From Parasutterella excrementihominis YIT 11859 (GTDB lineage: Bacteria; Pseudomonadota; Gammaproteobacteria; Burkholderiales; Burkholderiaceae_F): 64,000 nt of DNA. Below, piece by piece: positions 30,097 through 39,206 of the stretch. The translations under genes were made by a program, and so were the position numbers. The first letter of the stretch is position 1. Each line of letters starts with the position of its first letter. The notes under the pieces were generated by a model. That model was not told where the DNA came from and searched no databases. It saw nothing but the letters and a program-made list of their open reading frames with translations. The stretch lies in contig NZ_GL883676.1 in assembly GCF_000205025.1 (NCBI RefSeq), positions 1-64,000 on the forward strand, in the 5' to 3' direction.

Positions 30097-30806
30097 GCCG
30101 GATTTCTTGCCGGACAAATGCCGTCAATTTCCTCAATAACTTCAAATGGCAGATCAGAAATTTTAAGGTTGTAACCGTCCAAAAGCTGCTTAATCAGGCA
30201 GATCTCTTCATATTTTGAGATCTTCCGATTCTGAGTTTGGGCAAATTTCTCAACAACTTCCAACAAAGCTTTCTTCGGCTCGTGGGGCTGAATTTCTCGA
30301 ATCAGCGCGTCCGTGGTTAAAACTGAGCGTTTCATTAAACCCTTACCTAAGATTTCAACAATGGCATGTCTGAAACAGTCCTTGTCGTAAGTCAGAGCTC
30401 GCTTCCGGGCTATGAACGGGACAAAAATAAAGATAAGGCCGATACCGATACTAACCGGAATCGTGATTCTTCCCCACACACTTTCAGGAATAGAAATTAA
30501 GGCCAGAAGCACACCGGCCAGTACGAAGCTTCCTCCGACGAGCCACATCATGAAGGCATCCGTCAGATGTTCAAACCGCCCGATCCTGCTCACATCTGCT
30601 TCAATCCGATCAATTTGGTTAAAAACATGAACCGCCTCTTTACGACTGATGCCGGCTTCGCGCATCAGCGTGCCGATAGGCAAGGTATTCAGATAATCCC
30701 ATTCCTTTTTAGACAGGGCCCCAGGGGATTCAATCAGCTGATTTAAAAGCGCAGCGATCTTCAGCCCCTCATCGGTGTCTTCTTGATAGTAATGAGTGTG
30801 AGACAT
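30093..30806 (-). CDS. Unrecognised protein with two membrane helices, coupled to a CDF transporter
   Basis: No family recognised. The 237-residue protein has a mainly helical N-terminal region with the segment GTLMREAGISRKEAVHVFNQ, which could form a small helical DNA- or protein-binding module. Two hydrophobic helices follow at about residues 88-107 and 115-135, then a charged helical C-terminal region. No signal peptide. Its stop overlaps the start of the CDF transporter by four bases, so a role in metal handling or transporter assembly is possible but unproven. Confidence 0.7.
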   Translation of the reverse strand: MSHTHYYQEDTDEGLKIAALLNQLIESPGALSKKEWDYLNTLPIGTLMREAGISRKEAVHVFNQIDRIEADVSRIGRFEHLTDAFMMWLVGGSFVLAGVLLALISIPESVWGRITIPVSIGIGLIFIFVPFIARKRALTYDKDCFRHAIVEILGKGLMKRSVLTTDALIREIQPHEPKKALLEVVEKFAQTQNRKISKYEEICLIKQLLDGYNLKISDLPFEVIEEIDGICPARNPA

Positions 30807-30932
30807 ATATTGCGTGTGGTTCGTTTCTATTGATCGTAAATACGATCATTGTATCTTTCTCAACACAGAATCTGACGCTTTGCATCCTAAGTTGTGCGGT
30901 TAGCCTCTTCTTTTCCGAGGCTTTCCTTCCGG

Positions 30933-30971
30933 CAAAAACAAACCGCTCCGATCACGAATGAAAGGAGCGGC
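30933..30971 (-). terminator. Intrinsic terminator after the antiporter gene
   Basis: Minus strand: CCGCTCC, 12-base loop, CGGAGCGG, then TTTGTTTTT. Confidence 0.88.
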
Positions 30972-30996
30972 TGGAAGGATATCTATCCTAAGCGGC

Positions 30997-32418
30997 TTAC
31001 ATTAAGAAGAGCCACGTAAGAACCAGGAAGATCGGAACCAAAATACCGTACGACCAGGCCATGAAGCCGAAGAAGGAAGGCATTTTGACGCCGCGGTTCT
31101 GAACGATACTGACCACCATGAAGTTCGGTGCATTGCCGATGTAGGTCATCGCACCCATAAAGACGGCACCCATAGAAATCGCCATCAGGGTATGTGCGCC
31201 TGTCGTCATGAGGTAGGCAGGATCGCCGCCGGCCAAGTTGAAGAAAGCCAGGTATGTCGGAGCGTTATCCAGGAAGCTGGAGAGCATACCGGTCAGCCAG
31301 AAATAAGCGGCGTTGACAGGCTGTCCGTCGGAACCGGTCACCAAAGCAACCACCGGAGCAAAAGCACCGGAGGAACCTGCGCGCAGCATTTCCAGAACCG
31401 GAACGATCGTTACGAAAATACCGAAGAACAATTTGCCGACTTCCAGAATCGGTTCCCAAGAGAACTGGTTGGCCTCGCGGTACTCTTTCTTCGTGAGAAT
31501 AAGAGAAAGAATTGCTGCTGTCGCAAAGATAGCGTCGCGAATAAGGGATTCAAGTGCAATGTGCAGACCGAGGAAGTGATATTCGACGCCTGTCTTCCAG
31601 AAGCCGGACATGAGCACGGCACCCACGATACAGGCAAGAAGAACGAAATTAACGGAGCCTTCGAAACCGAACGGAACGTAGGCGACGGGCTTCTTGAGTT
31701 CTTCGTTGTCTTTAAGTTCTTTCTTGTACAGCCAAGTATCAAGAAGGAAGTAAATGATCAGAAGGAGTCCCACGGCAAGACCGGTCACTTCCCAAAGATG
31801 ACCGGCCGTCCAGAAGAAGGTCACGCCGCGCAAGAAGCCCAGGAATAAGGGTGGGTCGCCGAGCGGAGTCAAAGAACCCGCGATATTAGCGACAATGAAG
31901 ATGAAGAAAATGTAGGTATGCATCTGATAGTGACGTCTTCTGTTCGCGTTCAGCAGAGGACGAATCAAAAGCATAGCGGCGCCCGTGGTACCCATAAGGT
32001 TGGCCAAGATAGCGCCGCTTAAAAGAAAAGTAGTATTAAGCCAAGGCTTGCCGACAAAAGAGCCTCTGAGATGAATACCGCCGGCCACAATATAAAGAGA
32101 GCCGACGAAAATAATGAACGGAACGTAATCTCCGATCAGGGCGTGTGCAAGAGCTTCGACAGAAGTCTGTGTTCCGAAGAACATAAAGAGCGGAACGGCT
32201 GCCAAAACTGCCCACATCAAGGCGACTTTGCCGTAGTTTTTGTGCCAGAAATGTGCAAAAAGCAGAGGTCCCAGAGCAATACTGAGCAAAATACCGGCGA
32301 AAGGAATCGCCCAACACAAGCTCAGTTCGGCACCGGGAAGCGCCGCATGGGCAGAAATCGGAAGCAAGCCGGATAACGCCGCCACTGCTCCGAGGAATGT
32401 TGTTTTCTTGTTCATCAT
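30997..32418 (-). CDS. Sodium:proton antiporter of the ArsB/NhaD (ion transporter) superfamily
   Basis: Polytopic membrane protein of 473 residues with about twelve hydrophobic segments. The N-terminal hydrophobic stretch ends with SAHAA and may be a cleaved signal. Features typical of the NhaD-like group are NLMGTTGAAMLLIRPLL, NIAGSLTPLGDPPLFLGFL in the first half, and SSFLDNAPTYLAF with GAMTYIGNAPNFMV in the second, the inverted-repeat hairpins that form the ion site. The likely role is Na+ extrusion and pH homeostasis; a carboxylate substrate cannot be ruled out. The 241-base upstream region holds a possible RNA hairpin. Confidence 0.82.
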   Translation of the reverse strand: MMNKKTTFLGAVAALSGLLPISAHAALPGAELSLCWAIPFAGILLSIALGPLLFAHFWHKNYGKVALMWAVLAAVPLFMFFGTQTSVEALAHALIGDYVPFIIFVGSLYIVAGGIHLRGSFVGKPWLNTTFLLSGAILANLMGTTGAAMLLIRPLLNANRRRHYQMHTYIFFIFIVANIAGSLTPLGDPPLFLGFLRGVTFFWTAGHLWEVTGLAVGLLLIIYFLLDTWLYKKELKDNEELKKPVAYVPFGFEGSVNFVLLACIVGAVLMSGFWKTGVEYHFLGLHIALESLIRDAIFATAAILSLILTKKEYREANQFSWEPILEVGKLFFGIFVTIVPVLEMLRAGSSGAFAPVVALVTGSDGQPVNAAYFWLTGMLSSFLDNAPTYLAFFNLAGGDPAYLMTTGAHTLMAISMGAVFMGAMTYIGNAPNFMVVSIVQNRGVKMPSFFGFMAWSYGILVPIFLVLTWLFLM

Positions 32419-32505
32419 TTACCTTTTCTACGTTCGCGGCCGGCAGAACAAAAATGCCGGAACCGAAACCATCAAATGATTCGATGTACCGCAAAACAAA
32501 ACCAA

Positions 32506-32557
32506 AGCAGAATTTAAAGTCCGTTTGTCTTTAATAACAACAGAAATAAATTCTGCT
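32506..32557 (-). promoter_or_regulatory. Perfect 11-bp inverted repeat in the antiporter upstream region
   Basis: AGCAGAATTTA (32506-32516) and TAAATTCTGCT (32547-32557) are complementary with a 30-base spacer. It lies 88 bases before the antiporter ATG on the minus strand, so it could be a leader RNA hairpin or a widely spaced operator. The rest of 32419-32659 is AT-rich and shows no gene. Confidence 0.4.
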
Positions 32558-32659
32558 CCTTCAAACAGTCAAAATTTGAATAACTGCCTAAAAGAAAAGG
32601 TAAAAGTTTAACAAATTCACTGGGTTAAGTTTGTAACTTTCATATTACGATAAGATTTA

Positions 32660-33820
32660 TCATATATTAAAAACACTTTTCAGATAGCGTAAATACGATT
32701 CGTCCTCGCACATACTCTTTATCGGATCATCGGAGAGTTTTGCCACGGGCTGATCATTGCAGCGAATTAGTTTGATGACATTCTGCAGTGCAGGAATTCC
32801 CAAATCGTTGACAAGGTTTGTGCCGATGCCGAAGCCGAGTCTGATTCTTCCGTGGAAAGCGTTATACAAACTAATCACTTTCGGGAAGTCGAGCATGTCC
32901 GAGAAAATCAGCGTCTTTGTCTTCGGATCACAGCGGTTCTTCCGATAATGCTCGATAAGGTGTTCGCCCCATTCAAACGGATTGCCGGAGTCATGGCGTG
33001 CTCCGTCAAAGAGTTTGCAGAAGTACATATCGAAATCCAGCAGGAACGGTTTCATGCCGTACACATCCGACAACGCAATTCCTAAGTCGCCGCGATACTC
33101 TTTTGCCCACATTTCGAAGGCGTATTTTTGAGAATCTCTAAGACGGGGGCCTAACGCCTGACATGCCTGGAGATATTCATGGGCCATGGTTCCCAGAGGC
33201 GTGAGGCCCAGCTGCATCGCGTAGTAAACATTGCTGGTGCCCGTGAACTGTTTGCCCATGGTCGCCTGCATGGTCTTAATAACCTCTTCCTGCCAGGCTT
33301 TAGAGAAACGTCTGCGGGTGCCGTACTCAGAAATACCGATATCCTGAATATCTTTGATGGACTCCATTTTTGCTTTCAGACGTCGACGCCCTTCCGTCAA
33401 ATCCTGATTAGGATAGAACTTGCGGTAGTAGCACTCGTTGACGATGGCAAGAACCGGAATCTCAAACATGATGGTGTGCAGCCAAGGACCGCGAATGCGA
33501 ATCTCAATATCGGTATCGCTGCCTTCCGCCTTCTTGACCTGGATACAGGAGCGCTTGAGATGGAAAAGTTCCAAAAAGTCGATGAAGTCGCTCTTCATAA
33601 AGCGCAGGCTGCGCAAATAGTCCAGCTCGTCTTTGCGGAAATGCAACGCGCACAAGTGATCAATCTCTTCATTGATCGGACCGATCACGGCCTGAAGGTC
33701 GGTTCCGGGATTTCGACACTTGAATTTATATTCCGCCTGAGCGGCCGGGAACTGATGCAGGACACACTGCATCATCGTAAATTTATATGAGTCGGTGTCT
33801 AATAAAGAATCAATAATCAC
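32660..33820 (-). CDS. pncB: Nicotinate phosphoribosyltransferase
   Basis: Makes nicotinate mononucleotide from nicotinate and PRPP in NAD salvage, with ATP hydrolysis. The N-terminal [13 protein letters not shown] is diagnostic. [25 protein letters not shown] contains the conserved phosphohistidine region, and [12 protein letters not shown] is the phosphate-binding loop. 386 residues matches bacterial PncB. It stands alone on the minus strand. Confidence 0.95.
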   Translation of the reverse strand: MIIDSLLDTDSYKFTMMQCVLHQFPAAQAEYKFKCRNPGTDLQAVIGPINEEIDHLCALHFRKDELDYLRSLRFMKSDFIDFLELFHLKRSCIQVKKAEGSDTDIEIRIRGPWLHTIMFEIPVLAIVNECYYRKFYPNQDLTEGRRRLKAKMESIKDIQDIGISEYGTRRRFSKAWQEEVIKTMQATMGKQFTGTSNVYYAMQLGLTPLGTMAHEYLQACQALGPRLRDSQKYAFEMWAKEYRGDLGIALSDVYGMKPFLLDFDMYFCKLFDGARHDSGNPFEWGEHLIEHYRKNRCDPKTKTLIFSDMLDFPKVISLYNAFHGRIRLGFGIGTNLVNDLGIPALQNVIKLIRCNDQPVAKLSDDPIKSMCEDESYLRYLKSVFNI

Positions 33821-33991
33821 TGCATGCTCCTTGGCAACTACGATAGCTATTCTATAGTCTCGAGTTGACGCGAACCGAAAGGACGGAGGAGTTTTTCAGT
33901 TGAGACTTCTTCACGCTCCGCAGTTAACAAAGCGTTTCGGATTTCTTAGTCTTGATTCGGCTACGGCATGAGCTCTCTACAGATCGGAATC

Positions 33992-34014
33992 TACTAAAAT
34001 ATAGAGTTTTAGTA
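33992..34014. promoter_or_regulatory. Inverted repeat before fdxA
   Basis: TACTAAAA and TTTTAGTA, eight-base perfect arms with a seven-base spacer (TATAGAG), end 26 bases before the fdxA ATG. The symmetry and position suggest an operator, with a possible -10 element inside. No -35 consensus is evident. The rest of 33821-33991 shows nothing clear. Confidence 0.45.
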
Positions 34015-34040
34015 ATGAATTAAGAAAACGGAGTTTTCCA

Positions 34041-34370
34041 ATGGCACATGTAGTGACCGAACCCTGCATCCTCTGCAAATATACCGACTGCGTTGACGTT
34101 TGCCCGGTCGACTGCTTCCGTGAAGGTCCGAATTTCCTCGTGATCGATCCGGATGAATGCATCGACTGCGCTGTCTGCATTCCTGAATGCCCGACCAACG
34201 CCATTATGGCTGAAGAAGATGTTCCTGAAGATCAGCAGGAATTCATCGCATTAAATGCAGAACTGGCTCGCGTTTGGCCGTCCATCACCAGAATGAAACC
34301 GCACACAGACGAAGCCGAAAAATGGCGTGACGTCCTCGATAAGCGTCAGTACCTGAAGAAGGAACTCTAA
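34041..34370 (+). CDS. fdxA: Ferredoxin FdxA (3Fe-4S/4Fe-4S)
   Basis: Seven-iron ferredoxin. The N-terminal cluster region has [17 protein letters not shown], and the second has [15 protein letters not shown]. The about 40-residue helical C-terminal extension ([16 protein letters not shown]) is typical of the Azotobacter/Pseudomonas FdxA group. Likely electron partner of the NADP reductase two bases downstream and of the 2-oxoacid oxidoreductase elsewhere in the window. Confidence 0.94.
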   Translation: MAHVVTEPCILCKYTDCVDVCPVDCFREGPNFLVIDPDECIDCAVCIPECPTNAIMAEEDVPEDQQEFIALNAELARVWPSITRMKPHTDEAEKWRDVLDKRQYLKKEL

Positions 34371-34372
34371 GC

Positions 34373-35152
34373 GTGTCCGAAAATCGCACCAAAGTCCGCC
34401 TGCTTCAAAAACAGGTTTGGAGAAAAGGTTTGGTCTCTATAAGAGTGACCAAACCGGAAGGCTTTACCTTCACGCCCGGACAGTTTGTCCGTTTGGGACT
34501 GGATATTGAAGAGAACGGAAAAACGGAATACGCCGCTAGAGGCTACTCCATAGCTTCCGTCCCCTCTGACCCGTTCCTTGAATTCTTCATCGTCGAAGTC
34601 CCGCAGGGCCTTGTCTCCCCTCGCCTGTGCGCCTTGGAAGCGGGCTCTGAACTTTGGCTGGAAACCGATCTTTGGGGCTCCCTGCTGCCGGAAAGACTTC
34701 CTGCTTCTCAAAATCTTTGGTGTCTCAGCACCGGAACCGGCTTAGCGCCGTTCCTCAGCATTCTTCGCCAAGAATCCGTTTGGGAAAAATGGCCTACGAT
34801 CGTTCTTGTCCATTCCGTGCGTTTGGCTGAAGATCTGACCTACACCCAGCTGATTCAGAAAATCAAGGATGACTCTTCACTCGGCGGCGGAAGCGGAAGA
34901 AACCTGGTTTATATTCCCATCGTCACACGAGAAGCAACACAGTTCTTATCCAGAAGAATTCCGGATTTGATCAGCTCCGGTGATTTGGCTGAAACCGCAG
35001 GCGTTAAGTTCGATAGTTCTCTTTCCAGCGTGCTTCTTTGCGGCAACCCTGCCATGATCAAGGAAGTCCGCGCTTTGCTTAAACCTATGGGTTTCCAAGC
35101 ACCGAGACGCGGCGAACCCGGCAACCTAATCGCAGAAAACCTTTGGCAGTGA
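34373..35152 (+). CDS. fpr: Ferredoxin--NADP reductase
   Basis: FAD enzyme that exchanges electrons between ferredoxin and NADP(H). The FAD-binding domain shows FTPGQFVRLGLDI and RGYSIASVPSDPFLEFFIV (RxYS motif). The NADP domain shows LSTGTGLAPFLSILR and VLVHSVR. The start is GTG at 34373, two bases after the fdxA stop, so the genes are cotranscribed. The C-terminus ends in a Trp-containing segment (ENLWQ). It overlaps the next gene as TGATG. Confidence 0.92.
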   Translation: MSENRTKVRLLQKQVWRKGLVSIRVTKPEGFTFTPGQFVRLGLDIEENGKTEYAARGYSIASVPSDPFLEFFIVEVPQGLVSPRLCALEAGSELWLETDLWGSLLPERLPASQNLWCLSTGTGLAPFLSILRQESVWEKWPTIVLVHSVRLAEDLTYTQLIQKIKDDSSLGGGSGRNLVYIPIVTREATQFLSRRIPDLISSGDLAETAGVKFDSSLSSVLLCGNPAMIKEVRALLKPMGFQAPRRGEPGNLIAENLWQ

Positions 35153-35748
35153 TGATCGAAATTTCTAAGATTGAAGAAATCCTCCCGCAGACTCAGTGCA
35201 GGCAGTGCGGTTATCACGACTGCGCTGACTATGCAAAGGCCATTGCTAACGGAGAACAGCATAATCGCTGCCCGGCGGGAGGCCCTCAAGTAATTTCCCG
35301 CCTGTCCGCCCTTTTAGGTCGAGAAGAACTTTCCCTCAATGAAGAGTGCGGTGTGCATGTTCCGCCTGAGATCGCGGAAATAGATCCGAACAAGTGCATC
35401 GGCTGCCGACTTTGCTCGGACGCCTGTCCGACGGACGCCATCATCGGCTCCCCGAAACATATGCATTGTGTTGACGCCGAACGATGCAACGGCTGCTGTT
35501 TATGTCAGCTCGCTTGCCCTGTCGACTGCATTTCCATGGTTCGCATTGACCGAGAGTGGACGGATGAGCTTGCGCGTCAATCTAAGGAAAATTACCTGAA
35601 ACGAAATCAAAGGCGCGCCAAGATTCGTCAAGAGGAAGAAAATCTCCTCAATGCCAAGAGCTTGACGAGTGACAAGCGCGACTTCGTGGCAAATCTTATT
35701 CGCCGGAAAATCTTAAATGAATCAGGAAAAACGCCTCGAAATTCTTAA
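35152..35748 (+). CDS. Soluble RnfB/RsxB-like iron-sulfur protein
   Basis: Three cluster regions: an N-terminal four-Cys (RnfB-type) site CRQCGYHDC plus RCPAGG, then two 4Fe-4S sites CIGCRLCSDACPTD and CNGCCLCQLACPVD. The N-terminal membrane helix of true RnfB is absent and no other rnf gene is nearby, so it is probably a soluble electron carrier or maturation factor rather than part of an Rnf pump. The ATG at 35152 overlaps the fpr stop (TGATG). Its 3' end overlaps nth by 32 bases. Confidence 0.85.
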   Translation: MIEISKIEEILPQTQCRQCGYHDCADYAKAIANGEQHNRCPAGGPQVISRLSALLGREELSLNEECGVHVPPEIAEIDPNKCIGCRLCSDACPTDAIIGSPKHMHCVDAERCNGCCLCQLACPVDCISMVRIDREWTDELARQSKENYLKRNQRRAKIRQEEENLLNAKSLTSDKRDFVANLIRRKILNESGKTPRNS

Positions 35749-36400
35749 GGCCCTTCAAGCGGACAATCCCACGCCGAAGACCGAGCTCGAATACCATTCG
35801 AACTTTGAACTGCTGATTGCCGTCGTGCTTTCTGCACAGGCAACGGATAAAAGCGTCAATGAAGCCACTCGAGTGCTTTTCCCGCTGGCCAATACGCCCC
35901 AGGCCGTTTTGGATTTAGGCCCGGAAAAATTCACGGACATCATCAAGCACATCGGGCTTTACCGAAGCAAGACGAAGAACGTGATGAAACTCTGTGAGGA
36001 CTTGATCGAGCATCACAACGGTCAGGTGCCTACGGACTTTGATTCCCTGATCAAGCTTCCCGGCGTCGGCCAAAAAACCGCCAGCGTCGTCATGAACGTT
36101 GCGTTCGAAAAGCCGACCATTGCCGTGGACACTCATGTATTCCGTGTCGCTAACCGCACCGGCTATGCAAAGGGCAAAACGCCTGAAATCGTCCAGAAAA
36201 AAATGGAGCGGTACACTCCGCTCCCCTATCGTGCAGATGCTCATCACTGGTTCATTCTGCTCGGCCGCTATATTTGCAAAGCCAGAAAGCCCGAATGCTG
36301 GAAGTGCCCGATTGAGCAGTACTGCGAATACAAAGAAAAGAATCTTGAGCCTCCCGAACCGAAGAAGTCCAAGAAACGTCTGCTTCCTATTGAAGACTAA
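35717..36400 (+). CDS. nth: Endonuclease III
   Basis: Base-excision repair glycosylase/AP lyase for oxidised pyrimidines. The helix-hairpin-helix LPGVGQKTASVVMNV carries the catalytic Lys, VDTHVFRVANR carries the catalytic Asp, and the C-terminal 4Fe-4S cluster is C-x6-C-x2-C-x5-C (CWKCPIEQYC region). The start MNQEKRLEIL is the family norm, so the 32-base overlap with the RnfB-like gene appears real. The cluster of fdxA, fpr, rnfB-like and nth is all iron-sulfur or ferredoxin-linked. Ends convergently with a four-base overlap. Confidence 0.95.
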   Translation: MNQEKRLEILKALQADNPTPKTELEYHSNFELLIAVVLSAQATDKSVNEATRVLFPLANTPQAVLDLGPEKFTDIIKHIGLYRSKTKNVMKLCEDLIEHHNGQVPTDFDSLIKLPGVGQKTASVVMNVAFEKPTIAVDTHVFRVANRTGYAKGKTPEIVQKKMERYTPLPYRADAHHWFILLGRYICKARKPECWKCPIEQYCEYKEKNLEPPEPKKSKKRLLPIED

Positions 36401-37149
36401 AACTCGAACCCGCCTTTAAGGTTGTTTTCCTGTTTCAGCTTTTTCCAAATTTTCTTAGCTGGAAGGTGTCTTGAAGCCTGAAGCTCAGAAGCTCTCTGAT
36501 CAAGCAGCTCGACGGAATAAGTTTCCTTCGGTCCCTTCTTGGCAAGAATAATTCTGTTGCCTTCTGCTACATCCGGCATGACGAGCACTCGTCCGTCAAA
36601 TGCTTTCGAGATGTTATCGAGACTCTTGGTGAAATCTTCCCCGCCGAACACGTTATAAGAAGAGATGCCTCCGTCCGTCAACGCCTTTTTGCAAAGTCGA
36701 TAGAACGGAACATCGTCATAGACCGGACCCCAGGCTTCCGCATCATAAATATCGACTAAAAGCCAATCGGCTGTATTTGCAGCTCGGGCTAGATATTTCT
36801 TGCAGTCTTCAAAAACGACTTCCAAATGATCATCATCGTCAGGCATCTTGAACCACATCCTCGAAGCCATATAGACATCTTCGGAAATCTCGACCACTTT
36901 CGTGTGCGCTTCGGGAAAATACTTCCAAGTGTATTTCGCAAGTCCGCCGGCGCCGAGCCCGAGCTGGAGAATATTTTTAGGTTCCGGTCGGAAGAAAAGA
37001 AGCGCCAGCATGTACTGCTGGTATTCCAGCGCCAAACTGTATGGACGGTTAATTCTCATGCCGCCCTGAATCCACTCGGATCCGAAATGAAGATAACGGA
37101 AACCTCCGAGCTCGGAGAAGTCCACCGGTGTTCTCTTAGTTTTAGCCAT
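36397..37149 (-). CDS. Spermidine synthase-like protein
   Basis: Rossmann-fold aminopropyltransferase-like protein of 250 residues. ILQLGLGAGGLAKYTWKYFP is the nucleotide-binding motif, VVEISEDVYMASRMWF the second strand acidic motif, and DWLLVDIYDAEAWGP the catalytic region. The ordinary SpeE GGGDG motif is replaced by GLGAGG, so polyamine synthesis is uncertain. The ATG at 37149 follows AAGGGCAGGAA, and the longer frame to 37200 is less likely. Convergent with nth. Confidence 0.75.
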   Translation of the reverse strand: MAKTKRTPVDFSELGGFRYLHFGSEWIQGGMRINRPYSLALEYQQYMLALLFFRPEPKNILQLGLGAGGLAKYTWKYFPEAHTKVVEISEDVYMASRMWFKMPDDDDHLEVVFEDCKKYLARAANTADWLLVDIYDAEAWGPVYDDVPFYRLCKKALTDGGISSYNVFGGEDFTKSLDNISKAFDGRVLVMPDVAEGNRIILAKKGPKETYSVELLDQRASELQASRHLPAKKIWKKLKQENNLKGGFEF

Positions 37150-37202
37150 TTCCTGCCCTTGTAACCTTTTGAATTTGTGTGAGTCTAACGCCGAAAACAA
37201 AA

Positions 37203-37240
37203 AATTAAGCGCAGTCCCAACGAATTGGAGCTGCGCTTAT
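37203..37240 (-). terminator. Intrinsic terminator after htpG
   Basis: Minus strand: AAGCGCAG, loop with inner pairing, CTGCGCTT, then AATTTTTTGTTTT. Confidence 0.88.
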
Positions 37241-37261
37241 TGTTTCCGTTTTTAACCGAGA

Positions 37262-39166
37262 TTAGTTCACAGACTTCTTACCGATCGTATCCATCAGCAT
37301 CGTATTCATACGATTGATGAATCCGGCCGGGTCTTTGAGCTGTTCACCTTCCATCAGCTGAGCCTGTTCAAGGAAGAGCTTAGCCCATTCCGGAGAGAAG
37401 GCAGCCTGTTCTTTCAGTCTAGAAACCAGAGGATTGTTCGGGTTCAGTTCAAGAATAGGTTTCGGTTCGGGAACGTCTTGACCAGCTGCTTTCATCATGC
37501 GGACAAAAGCAGGATCCAAGCCGTTCGGGTCCGTCACGATGCAGGAAGGAGAATCGGTCAGACGCAAAGTCATACGAACATCTTCGACGCTGTCGCCCAA
37601 AGCGGCTTTGAATTCGTCGACGAGCGGTTTGTACTCAGCTTGAACTTTTTCTTTCTCTTCCTTTTCTTCCTTGTCTGCCAAGTCGCCGAGATCAAGGTCG
37701 CCCTTTGCGATATTGACAAGCTTCTTGCCCTGGAATTCAGTCAAGAACTGCATCATCCAGCGATCGATCGGGCCGCTGAGGAGCAGTACTTCGATATCCT
37801 TCTTCTTGAAGAGTTCGAGCAGCGGGCTCTTGGCGGCTGCTTCAGGTGTATCACCGATCACATAGTAAACGGTGTCCTGACCGGTCTTCATACGGCTGAT
37901 ATAACCTTCAAGGGTGACATCGGCCTTGCCTTCGCTTCCCGTGGAAACAAATCTCAGAAGTTTGGCGATACGCTCTTTATTGGTCGGATCTTCGCCCAGG
38001 CCTTCTTTCAGCACATTGCCGAACAGCGCCCAGAACTTGTCGTAATCGGAAGCTCTGTTGGCGGCAAGGTCTTCCAGCATGGAAAGAACACGCTTTGTCG
38101 TACCGTCGCGAATGATACGAAGGTCGCGGGTCTGCTGAAGAATTTCACGGCTGACGTTGAGCGGAAGATCTTCGGAATCGATCACACCCTTAATGAAGCG
38201 CAGATAGTGCGGAAGCAGCTGGTTCGTGTCATCCATAATGAAGACACGTTTCACGTACAGCTTCACGCCATGTACGTTTTCTCTGTCCCAAAGGTCAAAC
38301 GGAGCGGCAGACGGAACATACAGAAGCTGGATGTATTCGTTCTTGCCTTCAACCTTGTTGTGCGTCCAGCAAAGCGGATCGGTAGAGTCGTGAGAAACGT
38401 GGTGATAGAACTCTTTGTACTGGTCTTCAGTAATTTTATTCTTCGGACGTGCCCAAAGAGCTGCACCGGTGTTGATGGCTTCCCATTCTCCGGTGTCAAT
38501 AACTTTATCGTCCTTGTATTCATCCTTGCCCATTAAGATCGGCGTGGAGATATGGTCGGAATAGCGCTGAAGGATCGTGCGCAGACGATACTTGCTCACC
38601 AGATCGCGGTCCTCGCTCTTAACAGAGAGAATGACGTCCGTACCAAAATGATCGCGGGTTGTATTTTCAACCGTAAATTCGCCTTCGCCGTTGCTTTCCC
38701 ACTTTGTAGCGGCATCGGCCGGATCACCGGCTTTACGGGTAATAACGGTTACTTTGTCGGCGATGATAAAGGAAGAATAAAAACCGACACCAAACTGTCC
38801 GATAAGCTGAGAGTCTTTCTTCTGATCTCCGGATAAGCGGGCAAAAAATTCTCTTGTACCGCTCTTGGCGATCGTACCTAAGTGTTCAATCACTTCTGCA
38901 CGCGTCATGCCGATACCATCGTCGCTGACCGTGATTTCCTGCTTCTGTTCATCTACACCGACTCGGATCGAAGGATGCGGATCGTCGGCAAGCAAGGAAG
39001 GATTGTCGATTGCGGCAAAACGCAGCTTGTCGATGGCGTCCGAAGCGTTGGACACCAATTCACGCAAGAAAATCTCGCGGTTGGAATAAAGAGAATGCAC
39101 CATCAGATGGAGCATCTGTTTCACCTCGGTTTGGAAACCGAGCGTCTCTTTCTTGTTTTCAGACAT
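37262..39166 (-). CDS. htpG: Molecular chaperone HtpG (Hsp90)
   Basis: ATP-dependent chaperone. The GHKL ATPase domain has ELVSNASDAIDKLRF, VSDDGIGM and GQFGVGFYSSFI. The middle domain has GVVDSEDLPLNVSRE-like GVIDSEDLPLNVSREILQQ with the catalytic Arg region. 634 residues is standard. A sigma-32-like promoter lies 40-68 bases upstream. Confidence 0.97.
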   Translation of the reverse strand: MSENKKETLGFQTEVKQMLHLMVHSLYSNREIFLRELVSNASDAIDKLRFAAIDNPSLLADDPHPSIRVGVDEQKQEITVSDDGIGMTRAEVIEHLGTIAKSGTREFFARLSGDQKKDSQLIGQFGVGFYSSFIIADKVTVITRKAGDPADAATKWESNGEGEFTVENTTRDHFGTDVILSVKSEDRDLVSKYRLRTILQRYSDHISTPILMGKDEYKDDKVIDTGEWEAINTGAALWARPKNKITEDQYKEFYHHVSHDSTDPLCWTHNKVEGKNEYIQLLYVPSAAPFDLWDRENVHGVKLYVKRVFIMDDTNQLLPHYLRFIKGVIDSEDLPLNVSREILQQTRDLRIIRDGTTKRVLSMLEDLAANRASDYDKFWALFGNVLKEGLGEDPTNKERIAKLLRFVSTGSEGKADVTLEGYISRMKTGQDTVYYVIGDTPEAAAKSPLLELFKKKDIEVLLLSGPIDRWMMQFLTEFQGKKLVNIAKGDLDLGDLADKEEKEEKEKVQAEYKPLVDEFKAALGDSVEDVRMTLRLTDSPSCIVTDPNGLDPAFVRMMKAAGQDVPEPKPILELNPNNPLVSRLKEQAAFSPEWAKLFLEQAQLMEGEQLKDPAGFINRMNTMLMDTIGKKSVN

Positions 39167-39206
39167 TAAGCGATACCTCTGTTGAATAATTCAGGCTTAT
39201 GACACT

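Noticed and set aside
37478-38536. 352-residue open frame antisense to htpG
   Set aside because: Shadow of a conserved gene; no recognisable domain.
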